Shown: positions 35,420 through 45,015, numbered from the stretch's first letter. The stretch: 64,000 bases of DNA from Rhodanobacteraceae bacterium ZG21-1 (GCA_021390615.1 JAJEJU010000025.1:496001-560000); one strand, 5' to 3'. Numbers and translations are program-made. The notes: generated from the sequence alone by a model not told the origin.

Positions 35420-38128
35420 TCAGCCGCTCTTGGCGTCGCCCAGCCTGGCCAGCAGGGCCTGGTGCAGCCGCTGCTGCTGCGCCGCGCTCAACGGTGCGTT
35501 GCTGCGGTCGGCCAGCTGGAAAAAGTCTTCGACGCGCTCGCCGAAGGTCGCGATGCGGGCATCGTGCACGCGCACGCCGACCTCGAGCAGCACCTGTGCC
35601 ACCGCCGCCAGCAGGCCGGGGCGGTCGGTGCAGACCAGGGCCATCTGGGTACGCCCCGCTGCCGCATTGAAGACGATGCGCGGAGTCATCTGGAAATGCT
35701 TGAAATGCCGCGACAGCCCGCGCTTGGTCGGCATCACCGGCACCGGCTGGGCCAGCGCGCGCTGCAGGCGCTGCTGCAGTTCCTGCGCCCGGGTCGCCGA
35801 AGCCGGCTGCTGGCTGTCCGCCTCCAGCAACAGGAAGGTGTCCTGCGCCATGCCGGCCAGCGAGCTGAGCACGCGCGCCTCCATCACCGAGAAACGCATG
35901 CGGTCGAGCACCGCCGTGACGGTGGCGAACAAGCCGTCGCGGTCCGGCGCGTACACGAACAGCTCGGTGCTGCCGCGCACCGAGAACGGGTGCACCGCGA
36001 CCAGCGGCCAGCGCCCGTCCGCGCGCAGGATCGCAGCGGTCTGCCAGGCCACCTGCTCCGGACGATGACGCAGGAAGCTCACGGTGGGGAAATCCGCCCA
36101 CAGCCGTTCCACCGCAGCCGTATCGAAACCTTCCGCCGACAGCAGCGGCAAGGCCTGCTCCTTGCACTCCTGCACTCGCGCGTCGGCGTCGCGCGGCAGC
36201 TCCACCCCGCTGCGCAGCACGTAGCGCGTGGCGGTGTAAAGGTCGGCGAGCAGGCGATCCTTCCACGCGTTCCACAGGCGCGGGCTGGTGCCGATGATGT
36301 CGGCGATGGTCAGCACGTAGAGCTGGGCCAGCCGCTCGCGGTCGATCATCGCTTCGGCGAAGCGGTGCACCACGTCCGGATCGGTGATGTCCTGCCGCTG
36401 CGCGGTGGTGCTCATCAGCAGATGCTGGCGCACCAGCCAGGCCACCCGCTCGACATCGCCTGGCGGCAGGCGCAGGCGCGTGCAGAACACCCGCGCCTCT
36501 TCTTCGCCGAGCACCGAGTGATCGCCGCCCCGCCCCTTGGCGATGTCGTGAAACAGCGCGGCCAGCAGCATCACCTCGGGCCGCGGCAGCGCGTTCCAGA
36601 TCTCGCAGGCCAACGGGAATTCCTGCGCCGCCGCCGGCTCGGCGAAGCGCGCCAGGTTGCGCAGCACCTGCAAGGTGTGTTCGTCCACGGTGTAGACGTG
36701 GAACAGGTCGTACTGCATGCGTCCGAACACCTTGCCGAACGCCGGCAGGATCGCCGCCAGCAGGCCGTGCCGGTTCATCCGCCACAGCGCCTCCACCGCC
36801 GGCGCGCCACGCTGCAGTACGCGGCGGAACGCCGCCAGCACCGCCGGATCGTCGGCCAGCCGGCCGTCGTGCAGCGCGGTCGCCTGGTGGATGCGCCGCA
36901 TGGTGTCGGCGGTGAAGCCGATCAGCCCCGGCGTGTCCAGCCGCACGATGAAGATCTCGACCAGGGCAGCCGGCTCGCGCACGAACAGCTCCGGGTCGCG
37001 CGCCGCCACGCGGTTGCCTTGGCGCACGAAGTCGGCGCCGAGCGGCTGCGCCTCGCCGAGCGGCTCGAGCATTTCCTCGAAGCGTTCGGCGATCTGCACG
37101 CCCAGCCGCTCGACCTGGCTGGCCGCACGGTAGTAGCCCTGCATGAACTGCTCGACGCCGAGATTCTTGGCGTGCTCGTCCTCGAAGCCTAGCCGCGCGG
37201 CCAGGGCGCGCTGATAGTCGAACAGCAGCCGCTCTTCCGCCCGCCCCGCCTCCAGGTGCAGGGCGAAGCGGTAGCGCCGCAGCACCGCCTCGGCTTCCTC
37301 CAGGTTGGCGCGCTCGGCGGGATCGAGCAGGCCCTCGGCCACCATCTCGGCGAAATCCGGCGCATGCGCCAGGCGCTGCCCGAGCCAGCGCAGCGAATCC
37401 AGGGTGCGCAGGCCGCCGGGGCCGTCCTTGAGATGCGGTTCCAGGTTGTAGGCGGTGTCATGGAAGCGCGCATGGCGCGCGTCGCGCTCGGCCAGGCGTG
37501 CGTCCAGATAGCGGCGCGGCGGCCACTGCGCGGGGTCTTCCACGATGGCGCGCAACGTCGCATCGAAAGTCGGGTCGCCGGCCAGGCGCCGCGCATCCAG
37601 CAGGCTGGTGAAGACGCTGGCGTCGGCGGCGGCCAGGGCGGCGCATTGCGCCGGCTCGCGCACCGCATGGCCGACCTTCAGGCCGACGTCCCACAACACC
37701 GCGAAAAATTGCTCCAGCGCACGCAGTCGCGCCGCTTCCGGCCGCGGTTCCACCAGCGCCAGCAGATCCACATCGGAATGCGGAAACAGCAGGCCGCGCC
37801 CGAAGCCGCCCGCAGCGAACAGCGCCGCGCCCGGCGGATCGCCCAGGCAGCAGGTCCACACGTGGGCCAGCACGCGCTCGACCGCTTCGCTGCGCCGCCG
37901 CGCCAGTGCGCTGGCGTCGACGCCGTCGCGAAAAGCATTGGCCAGCGCGCGGTCCAGGTCGCCCAGCAACTGCCGCAGCGCGCGCCGCGCCTCGGCCGAG
38001 ACGCCGGAGCGCGGCACGGCCGCCGGCAGGCGCGGCAGCGGAGGCAGGCTTGGTCGTTGGGTTTCGATGGCCAGGAATTCCGCAGCGGAGGATGGCCCGC
38101 TCAGCGGGCCGGGCGACGCCACCACCAT
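35420..38128 (-). CDS. glnD: Bifunctional uridylyltransferase/uridylyl-removing enzyme GlnD
   Basis: The product is 902 aa. The nucleotidyltransferase signature GGFGRGLLFPHSDVDLL spans about residues 107-123 with Asp119 and Asp121. The HD domain follows, with 'FHDIAKGRGGDHS' (His527, Asp528). Two ACT domains close the protein at about 715-790 and 825-900. GlnD adds and removes UMP on PII proteins in response to glutamine. Its start overlaps the 3' end of the small membrane protein gene at 38101 by 28 bp, which suggests coupling. No PII gene lies in the window. Confidence 0.95.
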   Translation of the reverse strand: MVVASPGPLSGPSSAAEFLAIETQRPSLPPLPRLPAAVPRSGVSAEARRALRQLLGDLDRALANAFRDGVDASALARRRSEAVERVLAHVWTCCLGDPPGAALFAAGGFGRGLLFPHSDVDLLALVEPRPEAARLRALEQFFAVLWDVGLKVGHAVREPAQCAALAAADASVFTSLLDARRLAGDPTFDATLRAIVEDPAQWPPRRYLDARLAERDARHARFHDTAYNLEPHLKDGPGGLRTLDSLRWLGQRLAHAPDFAEMVAEGLLDPAERANLEEAEAVLRRYRFALHLEAGRAEERLLFDYQRALAARLGFEDEHAKNLGVEQFMQGYYRAASQVERLGVQIAERFEEMLEPLGEAQPLGADFVRQGNRVAARDPELFVREPAALVEIFIVRLDTPGLIGFTADTMRRIHQATALHDGRLADDPAVLAAFRRVLQRGAPAVEALWRMNRHGLLAAILPAFGKVFGRMQYDLFHVYTVDEHTLQVLRNLARFAEPAAAQEFPLACEIWNALPRPEVMLLAALFHDIAKGRGGDHSVLGEEEARVFCTRLRLPPGDVERVAWLVRQHLLMSTTAQRQDITDPDVVHRFAEAMIDRERLAQLYVLTIADIIGTSPRLWNAWKDRLLADLYTATRYVLRSGVELPRDADARVQECKEQALPLLSAEGFDTAAVERLWADFPTVSFLRHRPEQVAWQTAAILRADGRWPLVAVHPFSVRGSTELFVYAPDRDGLFATVTAVLDRMRFSVMEARVLSSLAGMAQDTFLLLEADSQQPASATRAQELQQRLQRALAQPVPVMPTKRGLSRHFKHFQMTPRIVFNAAAGRTQMALVCTDRPGLLAAVAQVLLEVGVRVHDARIATFGERVEDFFQLADRSNAPLSAAQQQRLHQALLARLGDAKSG

Positions 38129-38382
38129 AGCGCGGCGGCGCCCAGCACGCTGGTCGCCGCCGTGATGGCCAGCGAGTAGCCCGCCGGGTTATGCAGCCCC
38201 AGGCGATCCGCCAGGAAGATCGCGATCACCGCCACTCCCAGCTGCAGCGGCAGGATCAGCAGCAGCCCGGAAAACGGGCTGAGCACGTCCATATTGCGCA
38301 GCCGCAGCGCCACGCCCCAGGCCGGCAGCCACAGGATGGTCAGGAAGATCAGGATCAGCCAAGCGATGAAAAAGGCATTCAT
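38101..38382 (-). CDS. Small three-helix membrane protein upstream of glnD
   Basis: The product is 93 aa and almost entirely hydrophobic, with three membrane segments (about residues 3-24, 36-58 and 68-88) and a basic end 'WWWRRPAR'. No family is recognised. It overlaps glnD by 28 bp in another frame on the same strand. No clear ribosome site precedes the ATG at 38382, so the start is less certain. Confidence 0.6.
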   Translation of the reverse strand: MNAFFIAWLILIFLTILWLPAWGVALRLRNMDVLSPFSGLLLILPLQLGVAVIAIFLADRLGLHNPAGYSLAITAATSVLGAAALWWWRRPAR

Positions 38383-38636
38383 GGGGATCTGCAGCCGTGC
38401 TGGGATAGGCGGTCACGAAGCGTGCACGGCCAGGGCTATCGGAGCGGCATTATGGCCCAGCGCGTGATCGCGCCGCATGCTGGCAGGCGCCACCATCCGC
38501 CGACGTGGCCACCGGCGCGGACCCTACCCCGACTAATGGCCCAGTCCGCCGCCGGATGTGGATGCTAGAGTCGAACGACGCATGCCCTGGCAATACCGAG
38601 GCATGCCCGTCATCACCGGGCAGGAAGGGAATTACG

Positions 38637-41129
38637 ATGCATCTTCGTTGGAATGCCAGGCCCGCGACATTCGTCGCGATCGTCGGCCTGATCTGCGCCA
38701 GCGCACCCGCGTTCGCCGACTACGCCGTGCCGCCGGCGAACCTGCTCAAGGTGCTGAAGGCGCCGCCGCCGCCGGCACCCAGCATGGATCCGACCGGCCG
38801 CAGGCTGCTGCTGATCACCAGCCAGACCTATCCGTCGATCACGCGCGTGGCGCAGCCTTATCTGAAGCTGGCCGGCGTGCGGCTGGAGCCGCGCAACCGC
38901 AGCCGCCACGACACGCCCGGCGGCTACGGCATTCCGGCCTGCATGAGCGACTTCGTGCTGGTGGACATCGCCAGCGGCAAGGAAACCCAGGTAGCCCTGC
39001 CAGCCAAGGCCTGCCCCGGCGCTGCGTTGTGGTCGCCCGACGGCCAGCGCTTCGCCTTTCAGAACGTGGTCGACGACTCAGTGGAGCTGTGGATCGGCGA
39101 TGCCGCCACCGGCCAGGTGCACCAGGTGCAGGGCGCGCGGCTGAATCCGATCTTCGGCAGCACCGTGCAGTGGCTGGGCGGCAGCAAGTCCCTGCTGGTC
39201 AAGCTGGTGCCCGAGCACCAGGGGCCAGCACCCACCGATGCAGATACGAGCTCGGGCCCGGACGTCCAGGAATCGCTCGGCGGCAAGGGCGAGAGCAGCA
39301 CCTACGAAGCACGCGACACCTTGAGCAGCGCGCTCGACGAAGCGCAGTTCGCCTACTACGGCGCCTCGCAGCTGGCCGTGGTCGATGCCGACTCCGGCAG
39401 CGTGCGCCCGGTCGGCGCGCCGGCGCTGTACAACGGCGTGGGCGCCGCGCCGGACGGCGTGCACGTGCTGACCGAAGCGATCAAGCCGCCGTTCTCGCAC
39501 GCGGTGACCTACCAGCGCTTCGCGCATGACGTGGCGGTGCTCGACGTGACGGCGAATACCTCCACGCCGATCGCCAGCCTGCCGCTGGCGGATCGCGTGC
39601 CGGTGCGCGGCGTGCCCGAGGGCCCGCGCGACTTCGACTGGCGCGCCACCGACCCGGCCACCCTGGTCTGGGCCGAAGCGCTGGACCACGGCGACTGGAA
39701 CGTCAGCGTGCCGGCGCGCGACCGCGTGCTGATGCAAGCGGCGCCGTTCAAGGGCAAGCCGACCGAGATCGCGCGTACCGCGCAGCGCTTCGACGGGCTC
39801 GCCTGGACCGCGCAGCCGGGCGTGGCCTTCCTCGACGAGGACGACGCCAACCGCCACTGGCGCCACACCACCATCGTCGACGTCGACCATCCCAAGCAGC
39901 CGGCGCGGGTGTTGTGGGACATGTCCAGCGACGAGCGCTACGGCGACCCGGGCGGCTTGGTCTATCGCCGGCTGCCCAACGGCGCGGTGATCGTGCGCCA
40001 GGACGGCGACCAGGTCTTCCTGCACGGCCTGGGCGCTTCGCCGCAGGGCGACCGCCCCTTCCTCGACCGGCTGGACCTCAAGACCCTGAAGAGCGAGCGC
40101 CTGTTCCGCAGCAGCGCCGACAGCTTCGAGCAGTTCCTCGGCTTCAGCGCCCAGGCCGGCCGCTTCCTCACCTGGCATCAGTCGGTGATCGATCCGCCGA
40201 ACGCCTTCGTGCGCACGCTAGGCGAGCGCACCGCCAGCAGCGCAGCGGGCGAAGCGCAATACGCCTCGAGCGCCGACCAGCTCACCCACGTCGCCGATCC
40301 CACGCCGGAAGTGCGGCAGATCAAGAAGCGCCTGGTCACCTACAAGCGCGCCGACGGCGTGGACCTGTCCTTCACCCTGTACACGCCGCCCGGCTACAAG
40401 GAAGGCACGCGCTTGCCGGCGATCCTGTATGCCTACCCGGCCGACTTCGCCAGCAGCGAGCAGGCCGGCCAGGTGTCCGGCTCGCAGCAGACCTTCACCC
40501 GCCTGCCCTACTATCGGCTGATGCTGCTGGCCGGCTACGCGATCATCGACAACGCCTCGTTCCCGATCGTCGGCGACCCCAAGACTGCCTACGACACCTA
40601 CCTGGAACAGCTCGAAGCCGATGCCAAGGCGGCGGTGGACAAGGCCGTCGAGCTGGGCGTGGTGGACCGCGACCGCATCGGCGTCACCGGGCACAGCCAC
40701 GGCGCGCTGATGACCGCGAACCTGATCGCGCACACCCAGCTGTTCCGCGCCGGCGTGGCCACCAGCGGCTCGTACAACAAGACCCTCACGCCGTTCGGCT
40801 TCCAGAACGAGCGCCGCTCGGTATGGCAGGCGCAGGACGTATACCTGAAGGCTTCGCCGTTCTTCTCCGCGGACAAACTCAAGCTGCCGCTGCTGCTGAT
40901 CCACGGCGAGGACGACGCCAACCCCGGCACCGAGCCGATCCAGTCGCGCAAGCTGTTCCAGGCGATCCGCGGCAACGGCGGCACCACCCGCCTGGTGATG
41001 CTGCCGCACGAGCCGCACTGGTACACCGCGCTGGAATCCAACGAACAGGTGGTGGCCGAGATGCTGGCCTGGTTCGACCGCTACGTGAAGAACGCGCCGC
41101 CGCGCAAAGCAGCCGAGGCGGCGCACTGA
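38637..41129 (+). CDS. Secreted S9-family (prolyl-oligopeptidase-type) peptidase
   Basis: The product is 830 aa from the ATG at 38637, with GGAAGGGA upstream. A signal peptide ends near residue 27 ('SAPAFA'). Residues 30-560 form a beta-propeller with blade-like repeats ('ALWSPDGQRFAFQNV'). The C-terminal alpha/beta-hydrolase domain holds GHSHG (Ser687), Asp759/760 in 'IHGEDDANPG' and a His at 791 or 794 in 'PHEPHWY'. Length and the 'YKRADGVDLSFTLYTPPGYKEGTRLPAILYAYP' entry resemble glutamyl- or DPP-type S9 enzymes. It cleaves peptides outside the cytoplasm. It stands alone. Confidence 0.9.
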   Translation: MHLRWNARPATFVAIVGLICASAPAFADYAVPPANLLKVLKAPPPPAPSMDPTGRRLLLITSQTYPSITRVAQPYLKLAGVRLEPRNRSRHDTPGGYGIPACMSDFVLVDIASGKETQVALPAKACPGAALWSPDGQRFAFQNVVDDSVELWIGDAATGQVHQVQGARLNPIFGSTVQWLGGSKSLLVKLVPEHQGPAPTDADTSSGPDVQESLGGKGESSTYEARDTLSSALDEAQFAYYGASQLAVVDADSGSVRPVGAPALYNGVGAAPDGVHVLTEAIKPPFSHAVTYQRFAHDVAVLDVTANTSTPIASLPLADRVPVRGVPEGPRDFDWRATDPATLVWAEALDHGDWNVSVPARDRVLMQAAPFKGKPTEIARTAQRFDGLAWTAQPGVAFLDEDDANRHWRHTTIVDVDHPKQPARVLWDMSSDERYGDPGGLVYRRLPNGAVIVRQDGDQVFLHGLGASPQGDRPFLDRLDLKTLKSERLFRSSADSFEQFLGFSAQAGRFLTWHQSVIDPPNAFVRTLGERTASSAAGEAQYASSADQLTHVADPTPEVRQIKKRLVTYKRADGVDLSFTLYTPPGYKEGTRLPAILYAYPADFASSEQAGQVSGSQQTFTRLPYYRLMLLAGYAIIDNASFPIVGDPKTAYDTYLEQLEADAKAAVDKAVELGVVDRDRIGVTGHSHGALMTANLIAHTQLFRAGVATSGSYNKTLTPFGFQNERRSVWQAQDVYLKASPFFSADKLKLPLLLIHGEDDANPGTEPIQSRKLFQAIRGNGGTTRLVMLPHEPHWYTALESNEQVVAEMLAWFDRYVKNAPPRKAAEAAH

Positions 41130-41135
41130 AGTCGC

Positions 41136-41184
41136 TGAAGAAAGCGGCATGGGGAATGCCATGACACTCGGCTCCCCATGCCGC
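41136..41184 (-). terminator. Rho-independent terminator for the cysteine-rich secreted protein gene
   Basis: Perfect 12-bp arms lie at 41144-41155 and 41173-41184, with a 17-nt loop. Read on the minus strand, the hairpin is followed by TTTCTTC (41143 down to 41137). It begins 7 bp after the stop codon of the gene at 41191. On the plus strand there is no T-run, so it ends minus-strand transcripts better; the S9 gene is convergent. Confidence 0.65.
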
Positions 41185-41190
41185 GGCAGC

Positions 41191-41550
41191 TCACTCCGGT
41201 TGTGGCGTGCAAAGCGCCGGAGTCGAAGCCGAGCCGACGAACTGATTATTGGCGCCGCTCACCGTCAAATTCACCACGAAAGTGCCACTGAAATTCGGGC
41301 AGGTAAAACTGCATACTCGTTTATTCGTGCAGTTGGCTGGAAACATCACCACTTTGGTACTGGTATCGAACCGCCAGGCATATTGCAGCGGCAACGGAAC
41401 ATTCGGACTATTCACGGAAGCCGTGCAAAAATCGCTGCCCCCGCTGCAGTCCAGCGTCACCGAAGTCTGCGCCCTCGCCTGCTGAGGCAGCACCGAACAA
41501 ATACATCCCGCCGCCGCCATCAATGCGCCGGCCAAAATCGTCTTTGTCAT
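41191..41550 (-). CDS. Small secreted cysteine-rich protein, unknown function
   Basis: The product is 119 aa behind an AAGGAG ribosome site. Residues 1-27 are a signal peptide ending ARA. The mature protein of about 92 aa has six cysteines (35, 42, 74, 80, 84, 114), enough for three disulfides, and is rich in Ser, Thr, Asn, Val and Phe. The pattern 'YAWRFDTSTKVVMF' and 'FSGTFVVNLTVSGANNQ' suggests a small beta-sandwich like PKD or Ig-like domains. GC is clearly lower than in neighbours, so transfer is possible. It has its own terminator. Confidence 0.78.
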   Translation of the reverse strand: MTKTILAGALMAAAGCICSVLPQQARAQTSVTLDCSGGSDFCTASVNSPNVPLPLQYAWRFDTSTKVVMFPANCTNKRVCSFTCPNFSGTFVVNLTVSGANNQFVGSASTPALCTPQPE

Positions 41551-41705
41551 CGCCCCGCACTCCTTATGGTTGATTGATCCATTACCCCCCTGCGCACGAC
41601 TATAGCACCGGCCCCATTAGCGACAGGGCCAGCCGCAGCATCAGGTAAAAGATAATCAGCCAGATTAAGGCGCGGAATTGCCGCGAAAATCAGCCGACCG
41701 GCGTT

Positions 41706-42470
41706 TCAGGCATCCGGCCAGGGCGTGAGGATCTCGAAACCGTCGTCGGTCACCGCAATGGTGTGCTCCCACTGGGCCGAGAGCGAATGGTCCTTGGTCA
41801 CCACGGTCCAGCCGTCCGGCAGCTGGCGGGTCTGCGGCTTGCCGGCGTTGATCATCGGCTCCACCGTGAAGGTCATGCCCTTCTGCAAGGCCAGGCCGAC
41901 GCCCGGCTTGCCGTAGTGCAGTATCTGCGGCTCGTCGTGGTAGACCTTGCCGATGCCATGGCCGCAATACTCGCGCACCACGCTGAACCCAGCCGCCTCG
42001 GCGTGCTGCTGGATGGCGTGGCCGATGTCGCCCAGGGTGGCGCCCGGGCGCACCGCCTGGATGCCGCGCATCATCGCCTCGTGGGTGGTCTCGACCAGCC
42101 GCTTGGCCAGCACCGACGGCGCGCCCACGCAGTACATGCGGCTGGTGTCGCCGTGCCAGCCGTCCTTGATGACGGTGACGTCGAGATTGATGATGTCGCC
42201 GTCCTTGAGCACCTTGGCCGGGCTGGGAATGCCGTGGCAGATCACGTGGTTGACCGAGGTGCACAGCGTTTTCGGAAAGCCGTGGTAGCCCACGTTGGCC
42301 GGAATCGCCTTCTGCACGTTGACGATGTGCTCGTAGGCCAGCCGGTCCAGGTCCTCGGTGGTCACGCCGGGCTTGACGTGCTCCTTCAGCATGGCGAGCA
42401 CTTCGGCGGCGAGCCGCCCCGCCTCGCGCATGGCGGCGATGTCTGCAGGGGTTTTCAGGGTAACAGGCAT
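41706..42470 (-). CDS. map: Methionine aminopeptidase, type I
   Basis: The product is 254 aa from the ATG at 42470; the frame is open further upstream but only this start gives the conserved length. Type I hallmarks are present: 'GVTTEDLDRLAYEHI', 'GYHGFPKTLCTSVNHVICHGIP', metal ligands in 'DVTVIKDGWHGDTSRMY', 'GHGIGKVYHDEP', 'TFTVEPMI' and 'WEHTIAVTDDGFEILT'. It removes the first methionine from new proteins. It is divergent from rpsB, a common order. Confidence 0.96.
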   Translation of the reverse strand: MPVTLKTPADIAAMREAGRLAAEVLAMLKEHVKPGVTTEDLDRLAYEHIVNVQKAIPANVGYHGFPKTLCTSVNHVICHGIPSPAKVLKDGDIINLDVTVIKDGWHGDTSRMYCVGAPSVLAKRLVETTHEAMMRGIQAVRPGATLGDIGHAIQQHAEAAGFSVVREYCGHGIGKVYHDEPQILHYGKPGVGLALQKGMTFTVEPMINAGKPQTRQLPDGWTVVTKDHSLSAQWEHTIAVTDDGFEILTPWPDA

Positions 42471-42512
42471 GGAATCACTCGGGTCGGGACAGCGGCGCCG
42501 CCGCCCGGCGAC

Positions 42513-42542
42513 TTGCCGCCGAGCCGGCGCACCGGCTACAAT
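42513..42542 (+). promoter_or_regulatory. Candidate rpsB promoter
   Basis: TTGCCG (42513-42518) and TACAAT (42537-42542) are 18 bp apart, matching the -35 and -10 consensus at four and five of six positions. The start of transcription would be near 42549, giving a leader of about 240 nt. This is inferred from sequence only. Confidence 0.5.
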
Positions 42543-42548
42543 TTCGCA

Positions 42549-42789
42549 GTTTTGCTGACCGGATATGGCTGCCGAGGCAGTCGGAAACAAGCCGGCGCAA
42601 AGCGAAAAGTGATTGTAACCGCGCTGCGGCATGATCACCCAAGTCCTTGATTGGACTTACACCAACGCCACACACGCGTCGGCACCGCCTTCGGGGTGCC
42701 GCGGAGCTACCCCATCACATTGCAGGGGGCGCCGCGGTCGAAGCCGGGGATGCGTGGAGGTCCCAACCCCCAAAATTTGGAGTTACACC
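42549..42789 (+). promoter_or_regulatory. Likely rpsB 5' leader (S2 autoregulation candidate)
   Basis: The 319-bp map/rpsB gap holds no gene. Long leaders before rpsB are known to mediate repression by ribosomal protein S2 in gammaproteobacteria. A hairpin with 6-bp arms GGCACC/GGTGCC lies at 42681-42700, with a TTCG in its loop. An imperfect G/C-rich region follows up to the GGAG ribosome site near 42779. The fold and the repression are inferences. Confidence 0.4.
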
Positions 42790-43689
42790 ATGGCTCAAGT
42801 CACCATGCGCCAGATGCTCGAAGCCGGCGTCCATTTCGGTCATCAGACCCGTTACTGGAACCCGAAGATGGCCCCGTACATCTTCGGCGCGCGCGGCAAG
42901 ATCCACATCATCAATCTGGAAAAGACCCTGCCGCTGTTCACCGACGCGATGAACTTCCTGTCGGGCCTGGCCCAGAAGCGCGGCACCATCCTGTTCGTCG
43001 GCACCAAGCGCTCGGCCCGCGAGCCGCTGGCCGAGGAAGCCGCACGCGCCGGCATGCCCTTCGTCACCTCGCGCTGGCTGGGCGGCATGCTCACCAACTT
43101 CCGCACGGTGAAGCAGTCCGTGGCCCGCCTGAAGGAGCTGGAAGCGGCCGAAACCGACGGCAGCTTCGACAAGCTGGTCAAGCACGAAGTGCTGGCCCGT
43201 CGCCGCGAGCGCGAGAAGCTGCAGAATTCGCTGGGCGGCATCAAGGACATGAACCGTCTGCCCGACGCGCTGTTCGTGGTCGACATCGGTCACGAAGACA
43301 TCGCCGTGCAGGAAGCCAAGAAGCTCGGCATCCCGGTGGTCGCCGTGGTCGACACCAACTACAACCCGGAGCTGGTGGACTACGCCATTCCCGGCAATGA
43401 CGACGCGATCCGCGCGATCCAGCTGTACGCCCGCGCTGCCGCCGACTCGATCCTGGAAGGCAAGGCTGCCGCGCCGGCCGCCGCCCACGGCGACGCCAAC
43501 GACTTCGTCGAACTCGACGAGGAAGGCAACCCGATCGCCAAGGAAGAGCGCAAGGCTGCCCCGCCGCGTCGCGACCGCGACCGCGACAACCGCGGCCCGG
43601 CCAAGAAGGGTTCCGGCGCTCCGCGTCGTGACGGCGGCCGCGATGGTGGCCGTGGCGGCCGCGGCGATGCATCGAAGAGCGGCGAGTAA
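42790..43689 (+). CDS. rpsB: 30S ribosomal protein S2 with long Arg/Gly-rich tail
   Basis: The product is 299 aa from the ATG at 42790. Residues 1-235 are a normal S2 ('[27 protein letters not shown]', '[15 protein letters not shown]', '[28 protein letters not shown]'). After about residue 240 comes an acidic linker and then a tail of about 45 residues rich in Arg, Asp and Gly with RGG-like steps. E. coli S2 has 241 residues, so the tail is an extension. tsf follows after 63 bp. Confidence 0.97.
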   Translation: MAQVTMRQMLEAGVHFGHQTRYWNPKMAPYIFGARGKIHIINLEKTLPLFTDAMNFLSGLAQKRGTILFVGTKRSAREPLAEEAARAGMPFVTSRWLGGMLTNFRTVKQSVARLKELEAAETDGSFDKLVKHEVLARRREREKLQNSLGGIKDMNRLPDALFVVDIGHEDIAVQEAKKLGIPVVAVVDTNYNPELVDYAIPGNDDAIRAIQLYARAAADSILEGKAAAPAAAHGDANDFVELDEEGNPIAKEERKAAPPRRDRDRDNRGPAKKGSGAPRRDGGRDGGRGGRGDASKSGE

Positions 43690-43752
43690 GCGATCCCCTG
43701 CCGTCGCGGCGGTCCGCCGCCGCGACGCCACAAAGTCTGTCGAGGAATCCTG

Positions 43753-44631
43753 ATGAGCAACATCACCGCCCAGCTGGTCAAGGAACTGCGCGAGCGTTCC
43801 GGCGCCGGCATGATGGAATGCAAGAAAGCGCTGGTCGAGAACAACGGCGACATCGACGCCGCGATGGAATGGCTGCGCAAGACCGGCCTGGTCAAGGCCG
43901 AGAAGAAGGCCAGCCGCATCGCCGCCGAAGGCCGCATCGCCACCGCCCAGGACGGCGGCAAGGCCGTGCTGGTCGAGGTCAACAGCGAGACCGACTTCGT
44001 CGCCAAGGCGCCGAACTTCATCGAGTTCACCAACGCCGTCGCCGAGGCTGCGCTGAAGGCCGGCAGCGGTGACATCGATGCCGTGAAGGCTGCCGCCTTC
44101 CCGGGCGCCGACAGCATCGAGGAAGCCGCCAAGGCCCAGACCGCGACCATCGGCGAGAAGATCGAAGTGCGCCGCGCGGCGCGTGTCGAGAACAATGGCC
44201 CGGTGGCCACCTACTCGCACGGCGGCAAGATCGGCGTGATCGTGGCGCTCAAGGGCGGCTCGGACGAGCTGGCCAAGGGCATCGCCATGCACGTGGCGGC
44301 GATGAACCCGCCCTACGTGAAGACCGAGGACGTGCCCGCCGACTTCATCGCGAAGGAGAAGGAAATCGCCCTGGCCGCCATGTCGGACAAGGAAAAGGCC
44401 AAGCCGGCCGACATCCTCGACAAGATCGTCTCCGGCAAGATCAACAAGATCGTGTCGGAAGTGACCCTGGTCGGCCAGCCGTACGTGCTGGACACCAATG
44501 TCAGCGTCGGCGATGCGCTGAAGAAGGAAGGCGCGGACGTGGTTTCCGTGGTGCGCCTGGCCGTCGGCGAAGGCGTCGAAAAGCACCAGGAAGACTATCT
44601 GGCCGAAGTGCAGAAGGCGATGCAGGTCTAA
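43753..44631 (+). CDS. tsf: Elongation factor Ts
   Basis: The product is 292 aa. The N-terminal UBA-like module and signature '[28 protein letters not shown]' and the core motif 'NSETDFVAK' are present. EF-Ts exchanges GDP for GTP on EF-Tu. The gene follows rpsB as usual and is closed by a strong terminator at 44658, so rpsB-tsf is one transcript. Confidence 0.97.
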   Translation: MSNITAQLVKELRERSGAGMMECKKALVENNGDIDAAMEWLRKTGLVKAEKKASRIAAEGRIATAQDGGKAVLVEVNSETDFVAKAPNFIEFTNAVAEAALKAGSGDIDAVKAAAFPGADSIEEAAKAQTATIGEKIEVRRAARVENNGPVATYSHGGKIGVIVALKGGSDELAKGIAMHVAAMNPPYVKTEDVPADFIAKEKEIALAAMSDKEKAKPADILDKIVSGKINKIVSEVTLVGQPYVLDTNVSVGDALKKEGADVVSVVRLAVGEGVEKHQEDYLAEVQKAMQV

Positions 44632-44657
44632 GCCCTCGGCACATGCCGGATTCATCG

Positions 44658-44686
44658 AAAGGCCGCGGATATCCGCGGCCTTTTTT
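44658..44686 (+). terminator. Strong rho-independent terminator after tsf
   Basis: GGCCGCGG and CCGCGGCC arms around ATAT, extended by AAA/TTT, give an 11-bp stem with a 4-nt loop and a run of T (44681-44686). It starts 27 bp after the tsf stop. Confidence 0.92.
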
Positions 44687-45015
44687 ATGCGCCGACGCAC
44701 GCATGGCGCGCCTGACGGATGCTCAATGGCAGGTTCATCCGGAGCGGACTCGAGTTGGCAAATCCGGCTGGAGCAAAGACCGCGCGCATCGCCGAAGAAG
44801 GGCAGCGATTCGATCCGGCGCTCAGGCGCACGCTTGGCATCGCCGCCGAAAACCTGTTGCGAGATGCCGCGACCATGTCGGCGCAAGCCGCACCGCCGCT
44901 GAATAAGCGCACGATTCAAGCGCATCGTGCCGGCATCGGCACCGCATGCCTCTCCCGGGAATAACCGGCTGCCGCTACAATATGACCGTTTTGCGCCAAA
45001 CAATCCGGAGACCTC
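44687..45015. other. tsf/pyrH intergenic stretch with candidate pyrH promoter
   Basis: About 330 bases without a convincing gene; an open frame at 44719-44964 (81 codons) has no ribosome site or recognised domain. A TACAAT at 44976-44981 is a likely -10 box for pyrH, giving a leader of about 28 nt; the -35 region is poor. So pyrH is transcribed apart from rpsB-tsf. Confidence 0.5.

Noticed and set aside
44719-44964. Possible 81-codon gene between tsf and pyrH
   Set aside because: No ribosome site, no recognised domain, and it directly follows a strong terminator without a promoter of its own.
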